A stretch of DNA of 33,950 nt from Cytophagaceae bacterium (GTDB lineage: Bacteria; Bacteroidota; Bacteroidia; Cytophagales; Spirosomataceae). This document shows positions 6,811 to 14,934 of this stretch, one piece after another. The stretch covers positions 112,123 to 146,072 of the forward strand of contig JAGOAA010000005.1 in assembly GCA_017984215.1 (NCBI GenBank), given 5' to 3'. The stretch's first letter is position 1, and the number at the start of each line of letters is the position of its first letter. Under the pieces are notes generated by a model, which saw only the letters and a program-made list of their open reading frames with translations, was not told the DNA's origin and ran no database searches. A program made the position numbers and the translations under genes.

Positions 6811-7707
6811 ATGAAAAACAATTTGAGTCGGAGAGAAATTCTAAAAAGCTCGGCAGGATTAGCCGGTTTGGGATTATTCGGTTCATCCATGGAGGACCGT
6901 TTCAAGAAAGCGGACATCGCCGTGGGTGCAGACCTAAAAGGAAAAGTACAGCATTCGGCATGTCGCTGGTGTTATGATAAAATTCCGTTTGAGGAATTAA
7001 TCGTGAATGCCAAACGTATCGGTTTGTCTTCTATTGAGCTAACGGGTCCTGAAGAATGGGACATCCTGAAAAAATACGACATGACCGCGGCAATCGGTTG
7101 GGGTAAATACCCAGCGGGCATGAACATCCCGAACTTCTTTAACAAAGTCAAAAACCACGATGCCTTGGTCGGTTTCTATGAAGACATCATTCCAAAAGCG
7201 GCGAAAGCCGGTGTTAAGAACATCATCACCTTCTCGGGCAACCGCGATGGCATGAGCGATGAGGATGGCTTGATCAACTGCAAAAAAGGTTTACAGCGCA
7301 TCATGAAGACCGCGGAGCGTTACGATGTGACGATTTCGATGGAATTATTAAACTCCAAAGTAAACCACAAAGATTACCAAGCGGATACCACAGAATGGGG
7401 CGCGGCACTTTGTGAGATGGTCGGTTCCGATAAATTCAAATTGCTATACGACATCTACCACATGCAAATCATGGAAGGGGACGTAATTGCAACGATTAAG
7501 AAATACTATCCATATATCTCGCACTATCACACAGGTGGTGTTCCGGGACGTAATGAGATTGATGATACGCAAGAGTTGAATTACCGCGCAATTATCAAAG
7601 CAATTTATGATACTGGATATAAAGGATACATTGGGCAGGAATTCATTCCGGCTCGCGAAGACAAAATGGCTTCCCTAGCACAGGCCGTTGGCATCTGCGA
7701 TATCTAA
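6811..7707 (+). CDS. Hydroxypyruvate-isomerase-like TIM-barrel protein with twin-arginine start
   Basis: The 298-aa protein belongs to the xylose-isomerase-like TIM barrel superfamily (AP endonuclease 2 fold). Segments SMELLNSK, YDIYHMQIMEGD, HTGGVPGRNEI and GQEFIP carry the acidic and His residues that bind the metal and substrate in hydroxypyruvate isomerase and related sugar isomerases. The N-terminus has SRREILKSSAGLAGLGLF, a twin-arginine motif with a hydrophobic stretch and no clear cleavage site, suggesting Tat export, as in many Bacteroidota members annotated as sugar isomerase/epimerase. It starts 18 bases after the TM2 gene and ends in front of a strong terminator, so it probably closes the nuoLM transcript. 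The real substrate cannot be read from sequence. Confidence 0.8.
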   Translation: MKNNLSRREILKSSAGLAGLGLFGSSMEDRFKKADIAVGADLKGKVQHSACRWCYDKIPFEELIVNAKRIGLSSIELTGPEEWDILKKYDMTAAIGWGKYPAGMNIPNFFNKVKNHDALVGFYEDIIPKAAKAGVKNIITFSGNRDGMSDEDGLINCKKGLQRIMKTAERYDVTISMELLNSKVNHKDYQADTTEWGAALCEMVGSDKFKLLYDIYHMQIMEGDVIATIKKYYPYISHYHTGGVPGRNEIDDTQELNYRAIIKAIYDTGYKGYIGQEFIPAREDKMASLAQAVGICDI

Positions 7708-7731
7708 AATTATCATCTTATTGATTTTCTT

Positions 7732-7766
7732 GCCAGCCTCCGTCGAACGGGGGCTGGCTTTTTTTT
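7732..7766 (+). terminator. Strong intrinsic terminator after the nuoLM-isomerase run
   Basis: A 12-bp stem (7732-7743 with 7747-7758, one T-G pair, loop CGA) is followed by eight T. It lies 24 bases after the isomerase stop codon. Confidence 0.9.
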
Positions 7767-7850
7767 ATCATTAAGCTGATAATCGGAGGGGGGATTCCAT
7801 TTTCGAATCATGAATTATGCCTTATTCTTATACCTTGGGCGTATTGAATA

Positions 7851-7990
7851 CTAACCACCTGACCACAGTTCACTGACCACTGTCTACTGACAACTGACAA
7901 CCGACAACTGACCACAGACCCACCGACCACTGCCTACTGAGCTACCTACCACCGACTACTGACCCACTGACCACCGACCACTGACTGCTG
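7851..7990. repeat. Degenerate period-7 tandem repeat, consensus CTGACCA
   Basis: About 18 imperfect units fill 140 bases: CTGACCA, CTGTCTA, CTGACAA, CCGACAA, CCGACCA, CTGCCTA and variants, with a few 8-base units and one longer interruption. The tract stops 6 bases before the ATG of the secreted Ig-like protein. The rest of the 289-base gap (7767-7850) holds nothing recognisable beyond a weak TACCTTGG box at 7831-7838 that misses the promoter consensus by one base. Confidence 0.8.
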
Positions 7991-7996
7991 TTACCT

Positions 7997-10870
7997 ATGA
8001 AACTTCTCCTCTTTTTCCTTCTCCTCCTCCCCTTCCTCGCATTCCCACAATGTCCGGTCATTACGCAACAGCCACAGTCGCAGGCCGACTGCGATGGCAA
8101 CTCCATCCGAATGATTGTCGTAAGCAATGGAACTACTTTTCAGTGGGAGAAGAAAAGGCCACAAGACGCCAACTTCGTTAATATTACAGGTGCAACACAG
8201 GCCAATTACCAAATCATGCCTACTGGAAATACGGCTAATCCCACGGGGACACAATACCGTGTTAAAGTTGGCTTAGGTAGCTGCAATCTCTATTCTGATC
8301 CTGCGAGCATCCAACTGCGAAAAATCAATTCCATCCTCAACCCAGCTATTTGCGAACGAGGAAATGGGATATTGGAATCCATCCAAACCGAAGGAGCGAC
8401 CCATTACCAATGGTTGCGCTCGATCAATGGAGGTCCTTTTGTGGATATGATGGATGATAATCAATTCCAAGGGACCCTACAAAATCAATTGCGCATTACA
8501 CAATCCACGGCAAATCTTGACGGGCAAAAATTCAAAATCCGGATCGATTTCAACGTAAGTCCGAATAATGACAACGAAGGTTCCACCCAAAATCTGAATC
8601 AAACCTTGACATGCCCGCGAACCTCGGCTGAAATCACCTTACAAATCAAAACGAGTCCAACGCCCCGACACGCCGCAAATGTATATTCCGGCTGTCTCAA
8701 TCAAGCCTTTCCGGTTAATGCAACGGGCTGCTCCCCCTATACAACGCAATGGTACGATGAACAACAAAATCCTGTGGGAACCGGCGCAAGATTACTCGTG
8801 ACGTTCTCAGATGAAAGCCCGCATACCTATTTTGCGACATGTATCAACGCGGGATGCGAAAGTCTTCGATCAACAGGTGTTCAAGCTCAAGCATTCCCTA
8901 AACCTAATCCCCCTCAAAATGCAGGCACACTCTCCGAAATATGTCCAGGACGTTCCATTACATTCAAGGCATCCGGGGGAACTAATAACATTTGGTATCT
9001 GAATGCATCAAGTACAAGTCCATTGAGTACGGCAACAAGTTACACGATAGTGGCTAACCCGGCCAACAGTCTTTTAACCCGATATGTTTCCCAAAAAATC
9101 AATGGCTGTGAAAGCGATCGAACAGCTCTCAATGTTCAAGTGCTTTCCTCCGCAACTTGCAGCCCTTCTGACAGCACAAATACGCCACCTCCTGACGATA
9201 ATCCTCCTCCAACCGACACAACAGAGCAAACCTTCCCACATGTTCGACTAAGTTACCAACTGCGCCAAAACTGCGAGTCGGGGACCTATGCATTAAACAT
9301 CCATGGATGCCATCTCGCTACACAAATCTTAATTAACAGACAGGCAACCCAATTAAGCAATTATTTTGAAAGCTATGTTCCGGAAAACACGGAATTGCAT
9401 ATTACCTGCCCGGAAAGCATCAGCGAACCACTTGACATATTACTTCCAGGCCTAACACCACCCGAAATTCCGATTCAAACCAATTACCAAAACTTTGTTT
9501 GTGAGGGCGAGAAAACGAGTCTGAGCATACAATTACCAATCGGAGCCTACATGGTCGGTTGGGAATACAATGGACATATCTTCGATCGGGCAAATACGAT
9601 TAATGCAGTACTAAACACGGGAAATTATCAAGCCATAATTCAACGTAATTCGTGTTCCTACCGAAGTGAATCTATTTACATCGATGTCCGACCCAAACCC
9701 GGAATGCCGTCCTTGATCACGCCTACCTCAGACTTGTGCGAAGGCGACTCAATTAGTATTCATACCTTAGAAACATATCCTTTCTGCTTATGGAATGGAC
9801 AAGAAAACACGCAGGAATTCATCGCAAAAGCTAATGAAGCAGGAAAGATACAGGTTTATGCGCAGGTATCTGAAGATGGCATTTGCTGGTCGAGTCCATC
9901 AAAACCACTAGATCTTCTTATTAACCCCACGCCCGCAAGACCTCAGATACGAGTAGAAAACAACGGCGGATTCTGTCGGGGAGATTCAATTTTACTCGCA
10001 CTAGACAAAACGGGAATTGGGTATAAATGGTCTCCGCACGAAACCAATCAATTTGTTTATTCTCACCTACCAGCAAGCTACGAAGCTATTTGGCAAGATT
10101 CGATGGGCTGTTGGTCTCTACCCAGTGAAACGATACAAACCTATTATTACCCAGACGAACCACGGCCATACATTCATGTACTAAATAGGCAGTTTTGTCA
10201 AGGACAATCCGTGACGGTATATGCTACTCCGGCCTTCGAGTTCCGTTGGAGTACGCATGCAAAAAGCGATTCCATCGTGGTAAACACCACTGATACGATC
10301 TACCTAAAAACACAAAATGAATATGGGTGTTGGTCCCCACCGAGCCTTCCCTTGCATATCATTGCCCGGGAAAACCCATGGATGCCACTACTCAAACGAT
10401 CCGGCATGTATTTCATACAGGCTAGTAATTTAGAACCCATTTCAACCTATGAATGGAAATTAGATGGCCAAAGGTTAAGCGACACCACAGCACAAATCAA
10501 AATCAGGCAATCGGGGTTTTTCCAAGTTCGGGCGATTAAAAAATATTTACTAGCAGATGCCAGTCCCGTTCAGTGTTATTCTCCCTATCAGGTGTCAAGT
10601 TTTGGGATATCGGAGGATGATCCTGGGATTCGACTTTATCCAAATCCGAATAAAGGAGAGCAGATTCAAGTGGAAATACAAGACGACATAACAGACGTAC
10701 ATGTAGCGCTTTATAGTCTTCAAGGGAAAATGCTTAAACAATGGCAAATGGTGGACACGCAGGATGTGCGTTCGCTAAACCTCCAACAAATCCCCACGGG
10801 CAGTTACCTGTTGCAGTTTTATGCCCAACAATGGGCGCGAGAAAAACGAATTTTTATTGTCTCCGATTGA
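7997..10870 (+). CDS. Large secreted Ig-like repeat protein with type IX secretion sorting domain
   Basis: The 957-aa product starts with a signal peptide (MKLLLFFLLLLPFLAFPQ, likely cut before Gln18). It ends with a T9SS type A sorting domain at about 877-957: LYPNPN, then YSLQGKM, then the IPTGSYLLQF segment and a basic strand. Proteins of this class are carried across the outer membrane by the Por/Gld/Spr machinery and attached to or released from the surface. Between lie Ig-like beta domains, each opening with CxGxS-type segments; the clearest start near Cys501, Cys581, Cys660 and Cys734, about 75-80 residues apart, three of them closing with GCWSxPS or a near match. A proline-threonine linker (about 398-412) splits the chain. 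No enzyme domain is seen; adhesion or a structural role is a guess. A heptamer repeat abuts its start. Confidence 0.85.
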   Translation: MKLLLFFLLLLPFLAFPQCPVITQQPQSQADCDGNSIRMIVVSNGTTFQWEKKRPQDANFVNITGATQANYQIMPTGNTANPTGTQYRVKVGLGSCNLYSDPASIQLRKINSILNPAICERGNGILESIQTEGATHYQWLRSINGGPFVDMMDDNQFQGTLQNQLRITQSTANLDGQKFKIRIDFNVSPNNDNEGSTQNLNQTLTCPRTSAEITLQIKTSPTPRHAANVYSGCLNQAFPVNATGCSPYTTQWYDEQQNPVGTGARLLVTFSDESPHTYFATCINAGCESLRSTGVQAQAFPKPNPPQNAGTLSEICPGRSITFKASGGTNNIWYLNASSTSPLSTATSYTIVANPANSLLTRYVSQKINGCESDRTALNVQVLSSATCSPSDSTNTPPPDDNPPPTDTTEQTFPHVRLSYQLRQNCESGTYALNIHGCHLATQILINRQATQLSNYFESYVPENTELHITCPESISEPLDILLPGLTPPEIPIQTNYQNFVCEGEKTSLSIQLPIGAYMVGWEYNGHIFDRANTINAVLNTGNYQAIIQRNSCSYRSESIYIDVRPKPGMPSLITPTSDLCEGDSISIHTLETYPFCLWNGQENTQEFIAKANEAGKIQVYAQVSEDGICWSSPSKPLDLLINPTPARPQIRVENNGGFCRGDSILLALDKTGIGYKWSPHETNQFVYSHLPASYEAIWQDSMGCWSLPSETIQTYYYPDEPRPYIHVLNRQFCQGQSVTVYATPAFEFRWSTHAKSDSIVVNTTDTIYLKTQNEYGCWSPPSLPLHIIARENPWMPLLKRSGMYFIQASNLEPISTYEWKLDGQRLSDTTAQIKIRQSGFFQVRAIKKYLLADASPVQCYSPYQVSSFGISEDDPGIRLYPNPNKGEQIQVEIQDDITDVHVALYSLQGKMLKQWQMVDTQDVRSLNLQQIPTGSYLLQFYAQQWAREKRIFIVSD

Positions 10871-10897
10871 ACCAAAAACTTCGGATAATTAACTTTG
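10866..10897 (+). promoter_or_regulatory. Promoter of tRNA-Pro
   Basis: The -7 element TAACTTTG (10890-10897) ends 6 bases before the mature tRNA. A TTG at 10867-10869, inside the end of the preceding gene, lies 20 bases upstream and fits the -33 position. Confidence 0.7.
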
Positions 10898-10903
10898 TAA
10901 AAT

Positions 10904-10977
10904 CGGGATGTAGCGCAGTCCGGTAGCGTACACGTCTGGGGGGCGTGTGGTCGCAGGTTCAAATCCTGTCATCCCGA
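10904..10977 (+). tRNA. tRNA-Pro, anticodon GGG
   Basis: The 7-bp acceptor stem CGGGATG (10904-10910) pairs with CATCCCG (10970-10976), with discriminator A10977. The anticodon arm CACGT / GCGTG encloses the loop CTGGGGG, placing GGG after the invariant T33, which reads Pro codons CCC and CCU. The T arm carries GGTTCAAATCC. CCA is not encoded, as is common in this phylum. Confidence 0.95.
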
Positions 10978-10984
10978 CAAAGAA

Positions 10985-11010
10985 AAAGGCCAGTAAAACT
11001 GGCCTTTCTT
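10985..11010 (+). terminator. Terminator between tRNA-Pro and the convergent SDR gene
   Basis: AAAGGCCAGT (10985-10994) pairs with ACTGGCCTTT (10998-11007) around AAA, flanked by A-rich and T-rich sides, so it can act for both strands. Confidence 0.8.
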
Positions 11011-11012
11011 AT

Positions 11013-11786
11013 TTATTCATAAATACCTTTGGCGATCTTTTCGCTGATGGCTTTCGGTGCCACCCAAGCGAGAAAAGCTCCCAGTTTATTAACCATTCCC
11101 GTAATTACCTCTATTTTCTTCGCGAACATTCCATCTACGGCAAGTTTAGCTACAGTTGCAGGCGTCATAGTAACCTTCTCCGCTGCTTTACGAGCCTTCT
11201 CCTGAAGGTTCGCACGATCATTGAAGTTGGTCGTTGTAGCACCCGGACTCACCACCGTCACCGAAATTCCTTTAGCCTTCCATTCATGGTATAGGCCACG
11301 TGAGAAGTTCAATACAAATACTTTCGTAGCAGCATATAAACTCATGTTCGGAATAGCCTGATAGGCCGTTGAGCTCGCGATGTTCAATACATAGGCTTGT
11401 CCTTTGCCTACTAAATAAGGATAGAATTTTTGGCACATTTCAACCAAAGCATGCATATTAACCTGCATCATCTTTTGATTATCCTCGAAGCTATATTGCT
11501 CGAATTGGCCCACTAAACCATAACCTGCGTTATTGACCAAGATTCGTAAATCAACTTGTTTCTCTTCTACCCAAGCAACGATTCGGTCAACTGAACCGAT
11601 CTCGGATAAATCTGCTACGAGGTAATCTACTTTCAAGCCATATTTCTTTTCAAATTCCTCCTTGACCATTTGAAGTTCATAGGAGTTGCGCGCGATGAGC
11701 AATAAATCATAACCTTTAATAGCCAGCTCATTCGCTATCTCTTTCCCGATGCCTTTACTTGCTCCTGTAATTAATGCGTAAGCCAT
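11013..11786 (-). CDS. Short-chain dehydrogenase/reductase (SDR)
   Basis: From the ATG at 11786 the protein has 257 residues and opens with the NAD(P)-binding strand MAYALITGASKGIG. The frame extends upstream to 11816, but that start lies within a terminator hairpin and adds ten residues before the Rossmann strand, so it was rejected. Classical SDR marks follow: NNAG at 85-88, Asn110, Ser138/139 in NIASSTAY, and the catalytic YxxxK at Tyr151 and Lys155, then the PG segment SPGATTT. An Arg at 33 after the second strand hints at NADPH preference. Substrate is unknown; the sequence resembles the DltE/YqjQ-like group often annotated as ketoacyl reductase. It lies just behind the TPR gene's terminator and no promoter box is seen before it. 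Confidence 0.9.
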   Translation of the reverse strand: MAYALITGASKGIGKEIANELAIKGYDLLLIARNSYELQMVKEEFEKKYGLKVDYLVADLSEIGSVDRIVAWVEEKQVDLRILVNNAGYGLVGQFEQYSFEDNQKMMQVNMHALVEMCQKFYPYLVGKGQAYVLNIASSTAYQAIPNMSLYAATKVFVLNFSRGLYHEWKAKGISVTVVSPGATTTNFNDRANLQEKARKAAEKVTMTPATVAKLAVDGMFAKKIEVITGMVNKLGAFLAWVAPKAISEKIAKGIYE

Positions 11787-11796
11787 AATGTAGGTG

Positions 11797-11829
11797 TTTA
11801 AAAAAAAGAAGCCCATTGCTGGGCTTCTT
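11797..11829 (-). terminator. Terminator of the TPR protein gene
   Basis: On the minus strand AAGAAGCCCA and TGGGCTTCTT form a perfect 10-bp stem (11806-11815 with 11820-11829, loop of 4) followed by a run of T. It sits 7 bases past the TPR stop codon. Confidence 0.85.
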
Positions 11830-11836
11830 CAATCAC

Positions 11837-13546
11837 TTATTTCTTCGGTGCTGCAGGCGCAGCAGCTGGTGTCGGATTAAAGTAAGCTTTGATGTCGACA
11901 TCATCCGGTTTAATTTCTTGTGCTTTGGTGAAAAGTTCTTTCACTTTGGCTTCATCCTTCGTTACAGATAGATGATAACCACCCAAGAATTTATATGCTT
12001 CAAACAATTGATTCTTATCTTCTTTGTATTGACCCTTCTCTGCACGTTGCGTTTCTACTGCAGCTAAGAATTTCTCATAGAAAGGAGCACCTAACCATTT
12101 CGTTCCCGTGTAATCAATCAAGTTATTTGTACGAGCACGGTTAATGTAGAATGGAGGCCATTTGTCATTAATTTCAATTGCTTTAGCAAACATAGAATCT
12201 GCACGCATCGCCATTGCTGGACGAGCAATCGTATCTGATTTGCTAATGAATGCAGAAGTCAAATAGTAATCCATAGCAACCTTAAAGTAATCACCAGAAC
12301 CTACTGTTTGCGCTTTCTTCACTTTCCATTGAATCGAATTCAATCCGGCAGTAGCTGCGTCTGAATAGCGCTTTTGCTTGTAACGAACATCGTGAATGAT
12401 TGAATAAACATTGTTGTTCGTATCCAAAGGAGCAGCACGCTCTAAATAAAGCAATGCCAATGAATCTTTTCCTAAACCTTGGTATCCCTTACCGAAATAC
12501 AAATCATCCATGAAGTATGGCTTCACACCGCGCTTCACCATACCATCTAAGTTGTCAATACCTTGTTGGAAATTACCCATCTCAACATTTGAATAACCAC
12601 GCATACGGAAGATGTCATTATCTTGAACACCTTTCTTATCTGCCTCATCTGTGTATTTCATTGCTCCATCGTAATCTTTTGATAAGAACAACAACTTAGC
12701 CGTTTCTAAAGTCACCTGAGGTGTAGCCTCAGCCTGCTCCAAATAACGACGGAAATAACGTGATGCATTTTTGTATTGACTACCTACGATCAAGTACTCA
12801 CCATATTTACGTAGTGCAGGCGCATAATTTGAATCCAAATCGATTGCCTCCTTGTAACGAGATTGTGTCTCTTTGTAGTTTTTACCACGTAAGTAAACCG
12901 TTCCAATTTTAACTTTCGCTTTAATGTTACGAGGCTCTTGCGCGATTGCATTTTCATAAGCAGTTACGGCATTACCACCGTCATTCTTAATCAAATATGC
13001 ATCGCCTTTCACGATGTAATGTTCTGCAGTTGGCAATTTCTTATCCTTCATCATACGATCTTGAATCGCATCAATCAAACGAATTGATTCAGCAGGATCA
13101 TTATTAGAAGCATTGAATGCATCTTCTTTTCCTAAAATATAGTACATCGAATAGGCTTCCGCGATACGGAACATGACATCGATGTTTTTATTTTTTGTAT
13201 CAGCAAGAATGCGATCAAACTCTGGCTTAGCCTCGTTAACCTTATTTTGACCTACTAGAATCGAAGCCAAACCTACTTGATTTAAATAATTTTTTGGATC
13301 AGCAGCTTTCCCTGCTTCAAATGCCTTACGAGCATTATCCCAATCACGTTGATTCAAGAAATAATATCCCAAATAAAAATAATTCTCACCCGTCGGCTGA
13401 GCAGCTACTAAACCCTCAAAAACTTGTTTAGCACGACTAGGCTGATGGCGATCCATCATATGCAAGCCATCTTGAATTGTTTGCCCGAAAGCCAAATTGG
13501 TCAACAACAAACCAACTCCCAAAAGCCACGATTTCATTTTCATCAT
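11837..13546 (-). CDS. Periplasmic TPR-repeat protein of the TonB-Exb cluster
   Basis: The 569-aa protein has a signal peptide (MMKMKSWLLGVGLLLTNLAFG, likely cut before Gln22) and then many tetratricopeptide repeats across roughly residues 25-320, with further repeats in the C-terminal half. Examples are ENYFYLGYYFLNQRDWDNAR and AVTAYENAIAQEPRNIKAKV. It ends in an Ala/Pro-rich tail AAAPAAPKK. No enzymatic motif is seen, so a scaffold role is likely. It follows the PBP-like lipoprotein in the exbBD-tonB cluster, an arrangement common in Bacteroidota, but has its own promoter at 13643-13674 and its own terminator, so it may be expressed at a different level from the rest. Confidence 0.85.
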   Translation of the reverse strand: MMKMKSWLLGVGLLLTNLAFGQTIQDGLHMMDRHQPSRAKQVFEGLVAAQPTGENYFYLGYYFLNQRDWDNARKAFEAGKAADPKNYLNQVGLASILVGQNKVNEAKPEFDRILADTKNKNIDVMFRIAEAYSMYYILGKEDAFNASNNDPAESIRLIDAIQDRMMKDKKLPTAEHYIVKGDAYLIKNDGGNAVTAYENAIAQEPRNIKAKVKIGTVYLRGKNYKETQSRYKEAIDLDSNYAPALRKYGEYLIVGSQYKNASRYFRRYLEQAEATPQVTLETAKLLFLSKDYDGAMKYTDEADKKGVQDNDIFRMRGYSNVEMGNFQQGIDNLDGMVKRGVKPYFMDDLYFGKGYQGLGKDSLALLYLERAAPLDTNNNVYSIIHDVRYKQKRYSDAATAGLNSIQWKVKKAQTVGSGDYFKVAMDYYLTSAFISKSDTIARPAMAMRADSMFAKAIEINDKWPPFYINRARTNNLIDYTGTKWLGAPFYEKFLAAVETQRAEKGQYKEDKNQLFEAYKFLGGYHLSVTKDEAKVKELFTKAQEIKPDDVDIKAYFNPTPAAAPAAPKK

Positions 13547-13642
13547 TGTAAGTTAATATTTTGTTTAAATAGTATTTTTCTTAGGCGTAAACATTGAAAT
13601 AGTTCAACTAATTACTTTAAAAGTTTAAAAAAATCTGAATGA

Positions 13643-13674
13643 CAAATATACTACTATTTCTGCAAAAAAGTCAA
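13643..13674 (-). promoter_or_regulatory. Promoter of the TPR protein gene
   Basis: On the minus strand TATATTTG (13650-13643) matches TAnnTTTG, with TTG at 13674-13672 placed 21 bases upstream as the -33 element. The 5' leader would be about 90 bases. The 151-base gap between the lipoprotein stop and the TPR start holds nothing else recognisable. Confidence 0.7.
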
Positions 13675-13697
13675 GCATATAAGGCACAAATTAGCCT

Positions 13698-14630
13698 TTA
13701 TTGACTGATTTGATACTGCCTAATCGTGATAGGGCGGGTCAACGGAATCAAGCCAGATTTCAAAACAATCAGCTGTCCCATGTCTCCACAGACATAATTC
13801 ACAAATCCCGTACCTAATCCGAGGTAAGATTCTTTTAAAATTATCTTCACCTCCCGACGAAGCGGATACTTTTTCAAAGCTAAATTATAGCCAAACGGTT
13901 GGTAAAATTCTGCCTTAGCTAAACCCGACTCTTTAGCCACCGACAACACATTAACCGAACGGATAAATCCGAGAGAAGTTGGATTATCCCCATCACTAAT
14001 CCAATTGGACCCAATGATTCCCATGGCATTCGGATGCGATTTAACGTATTCAATTACTTCCTTATTTGACCCCGCGGCTGAAACAGCTAAGCCGCTATTT
14101 CCTAATCCAAATAAGTCGACAAGAAATTTAATGTTGCTCGAATTAGCCTTATCGACAACCAGTTCCACATCACCTGACCGCGATGACCCGATTGATTTCC
14201 AAGATTTCTGTTTACCTGCTAACAAAGCCTTCAATTGGTCTAAACCAATCAATGTATCCTTATTGCTAGGATGAACAAGCAATGCAATTCCATCCGCCGC
14301 AAACTTAAAGCTACGATACGAAATTTTTTCACGTGTGAAAACGGCTTTCTCTGATGCTGTTAATTCACGTGTAACGACTGCGCCCCGAACTTTGTCATTC
14401 AGCAAATCAGCAATTGCCTCATTCTCAGGCTTGAATTGCAAATTGATATTCGCGAAATGGTAATTATCACGAAAGGCTACTTTTTCAGCTTCCACAACAC
14501 GCTGAAAAGATTCATCTACTGCAAGACTAATTGTCCCGGTGGTTGGACCATCTTTTACCTCCCCTTTTTTAGAGCCACAGCTCATAGCAATCACGCCCAT
14601 GAACAAATAGGCAAATACATTAGTCTTCAT
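13698..14630 (-). CDS. Phosphate-binding-like (PstS/PBP superfamily) lipoprotein
   Basis: The frame is open to 14747, but the part before 14630 overlaps the upstream gene and encodes no signal peptide. The ATG at 14630 gives MKTNVFAYLFMGVIAMSCGSKKG, a lipoprotein signal ending at a Cys about residue 20, typical of Bacteroidota (ATG at 14639 is equally possible). The 310-aa protein resembles PstS-type solute-binding proteins: TISLAVDESF at the start, then LNDKVRGAVVTRELT, then ADGIALLVHPSNKD, and later NAMGIIGSNWISD. No pst transporter genes are near. Instead it sits after tonB and a two-TM gene and before the TPR gene. Its ligand is unknown; a role in sensing or helping TonB-driven uptake is an inference from context. 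Confidence 0.8.
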   Translation of the reverse strand: MKTNVFAYLFMGVIAMSCGSKKGEVKDGPTTGTISLAVDESFQRVVEAEKVAFRDNYHFANINLQFKPENEAIADLLNDKVRGAVVTRELTASEKAVFTREKISYRSFKFAADGIALLVHPSNKDTLIGLDQLKALLAGKQKSWKSIGSSRSGDVELVVDKANSSNIKFLVDLFGLGNSGLAVSAAGSNKEVIEYVKSHPNAMGIIGSNWISDGDNPTSLGFIRSVNVLSVAKESGLAKAEFYQPFGYNLALKKYPLRREVKIILKESYLGLGTGFVNYVCGDMGQLIVLKSGLIPLTRPITIRQYQISQ

Positions 14631-14865
14631 ATTCAGCATAATTAGATGATTCATCCGCTTCTCGAAAATACAAATATGCGCGCCAAATCCGAAACAATCC
14701 ATAAAGGATGAATAGGATTCCGAGTAACAGAACAATGGAAACCCCATTCCAAGTTCCTAAGTCAAAAGAAGACCAAAAAGCCACATAAGCACCTAATAAA
14801 GTATAGGCGAATGCCACAAAAACACGAAAATAAATATTTACCCAAAGGGCCAAGGATTGTTTCAT
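14620..14865 (-). CDS. Small two-helix membrane protein in the TonB cluster
   Basis: The frame is open to an ATG at 14901, but that stretch forms one arm of a hairpin and gives an unlikely N-terminus. The ATG at 14865 gives MKQSLALWVNIYFRVFVAFAY and an 81-aa protein. It has two hydrophobic segments, at about 8-32 and 38-58, separated by a short FDLGTWNG turn, then an amphipathic basic part (FRIWRAYLYFRE) and an acidic tail. Its end overlaps the start of the lipoprotein gene by 11 bases, which suggests coupled translation. I recognise no named family. Position suggests it works with the ExbBD-TonB complex or with the lipoprotein. Confidence 0.7.
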   Translation of the reverse strand: MKQSLALWVNIYFRVFVAFAYTLLGAYVAFWSSFDLGTWNGVSIVLLLGILFILYGLFRIWRAYLYFREADESSNYAEYED

Positions 14866-14881
14866 AATGGAGTTTAAACAA

Positions 14882-14914
14882 TCAGACCTGCCAAATAACA
14901 TTTAGCAGGTCTGA
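14882..14914. promoter_or_regulatory. Perfect 10-bp hairpin between tonB and the two-TM gene
   Basis: TCAGACCTGC (14882-14891) pairs with GCAGGTCTGA (14905-14914) around a 13-base loop. On the minus strand it is not followed by a T-run, so it is a poor terminator. It may be an RNA processing or stability element that sets tonB apart from the downstream genes. Confidence 0.5.
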
Positions 14915-14934
14915 CATGAATCTTCAAATAAAAA

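Noticed and set aside
7851-7990. CRISPR array
   Set aside because: The units are 7 bases long and degenerate, without spacers or cas genes.
11787-11816. Earlier Met for the SDR protein
   Set aside because: It lies in the terminator hairpin of the upstream gene and adds residues before the conserved Rossmann start.
13698-14630. Part of a Pst phosphate ABC transporter
   Set aside because: No pstC, pstA, pstB or phoU lies nearby; the gene belongs to the TonB-Exb cluster.
14631-14747. N-terminal extension of the PBP-like lipoprotein
   Set aside because: It overlaps the two-TM gene and hides an obvious lipoprotein signal that starts at 14630.
14866-14901. Earlier Met for the two-TM protein
   Set aside because: The added residues are encoded by the arm of a perfect hairpin and do not resemble a membrane protein start.
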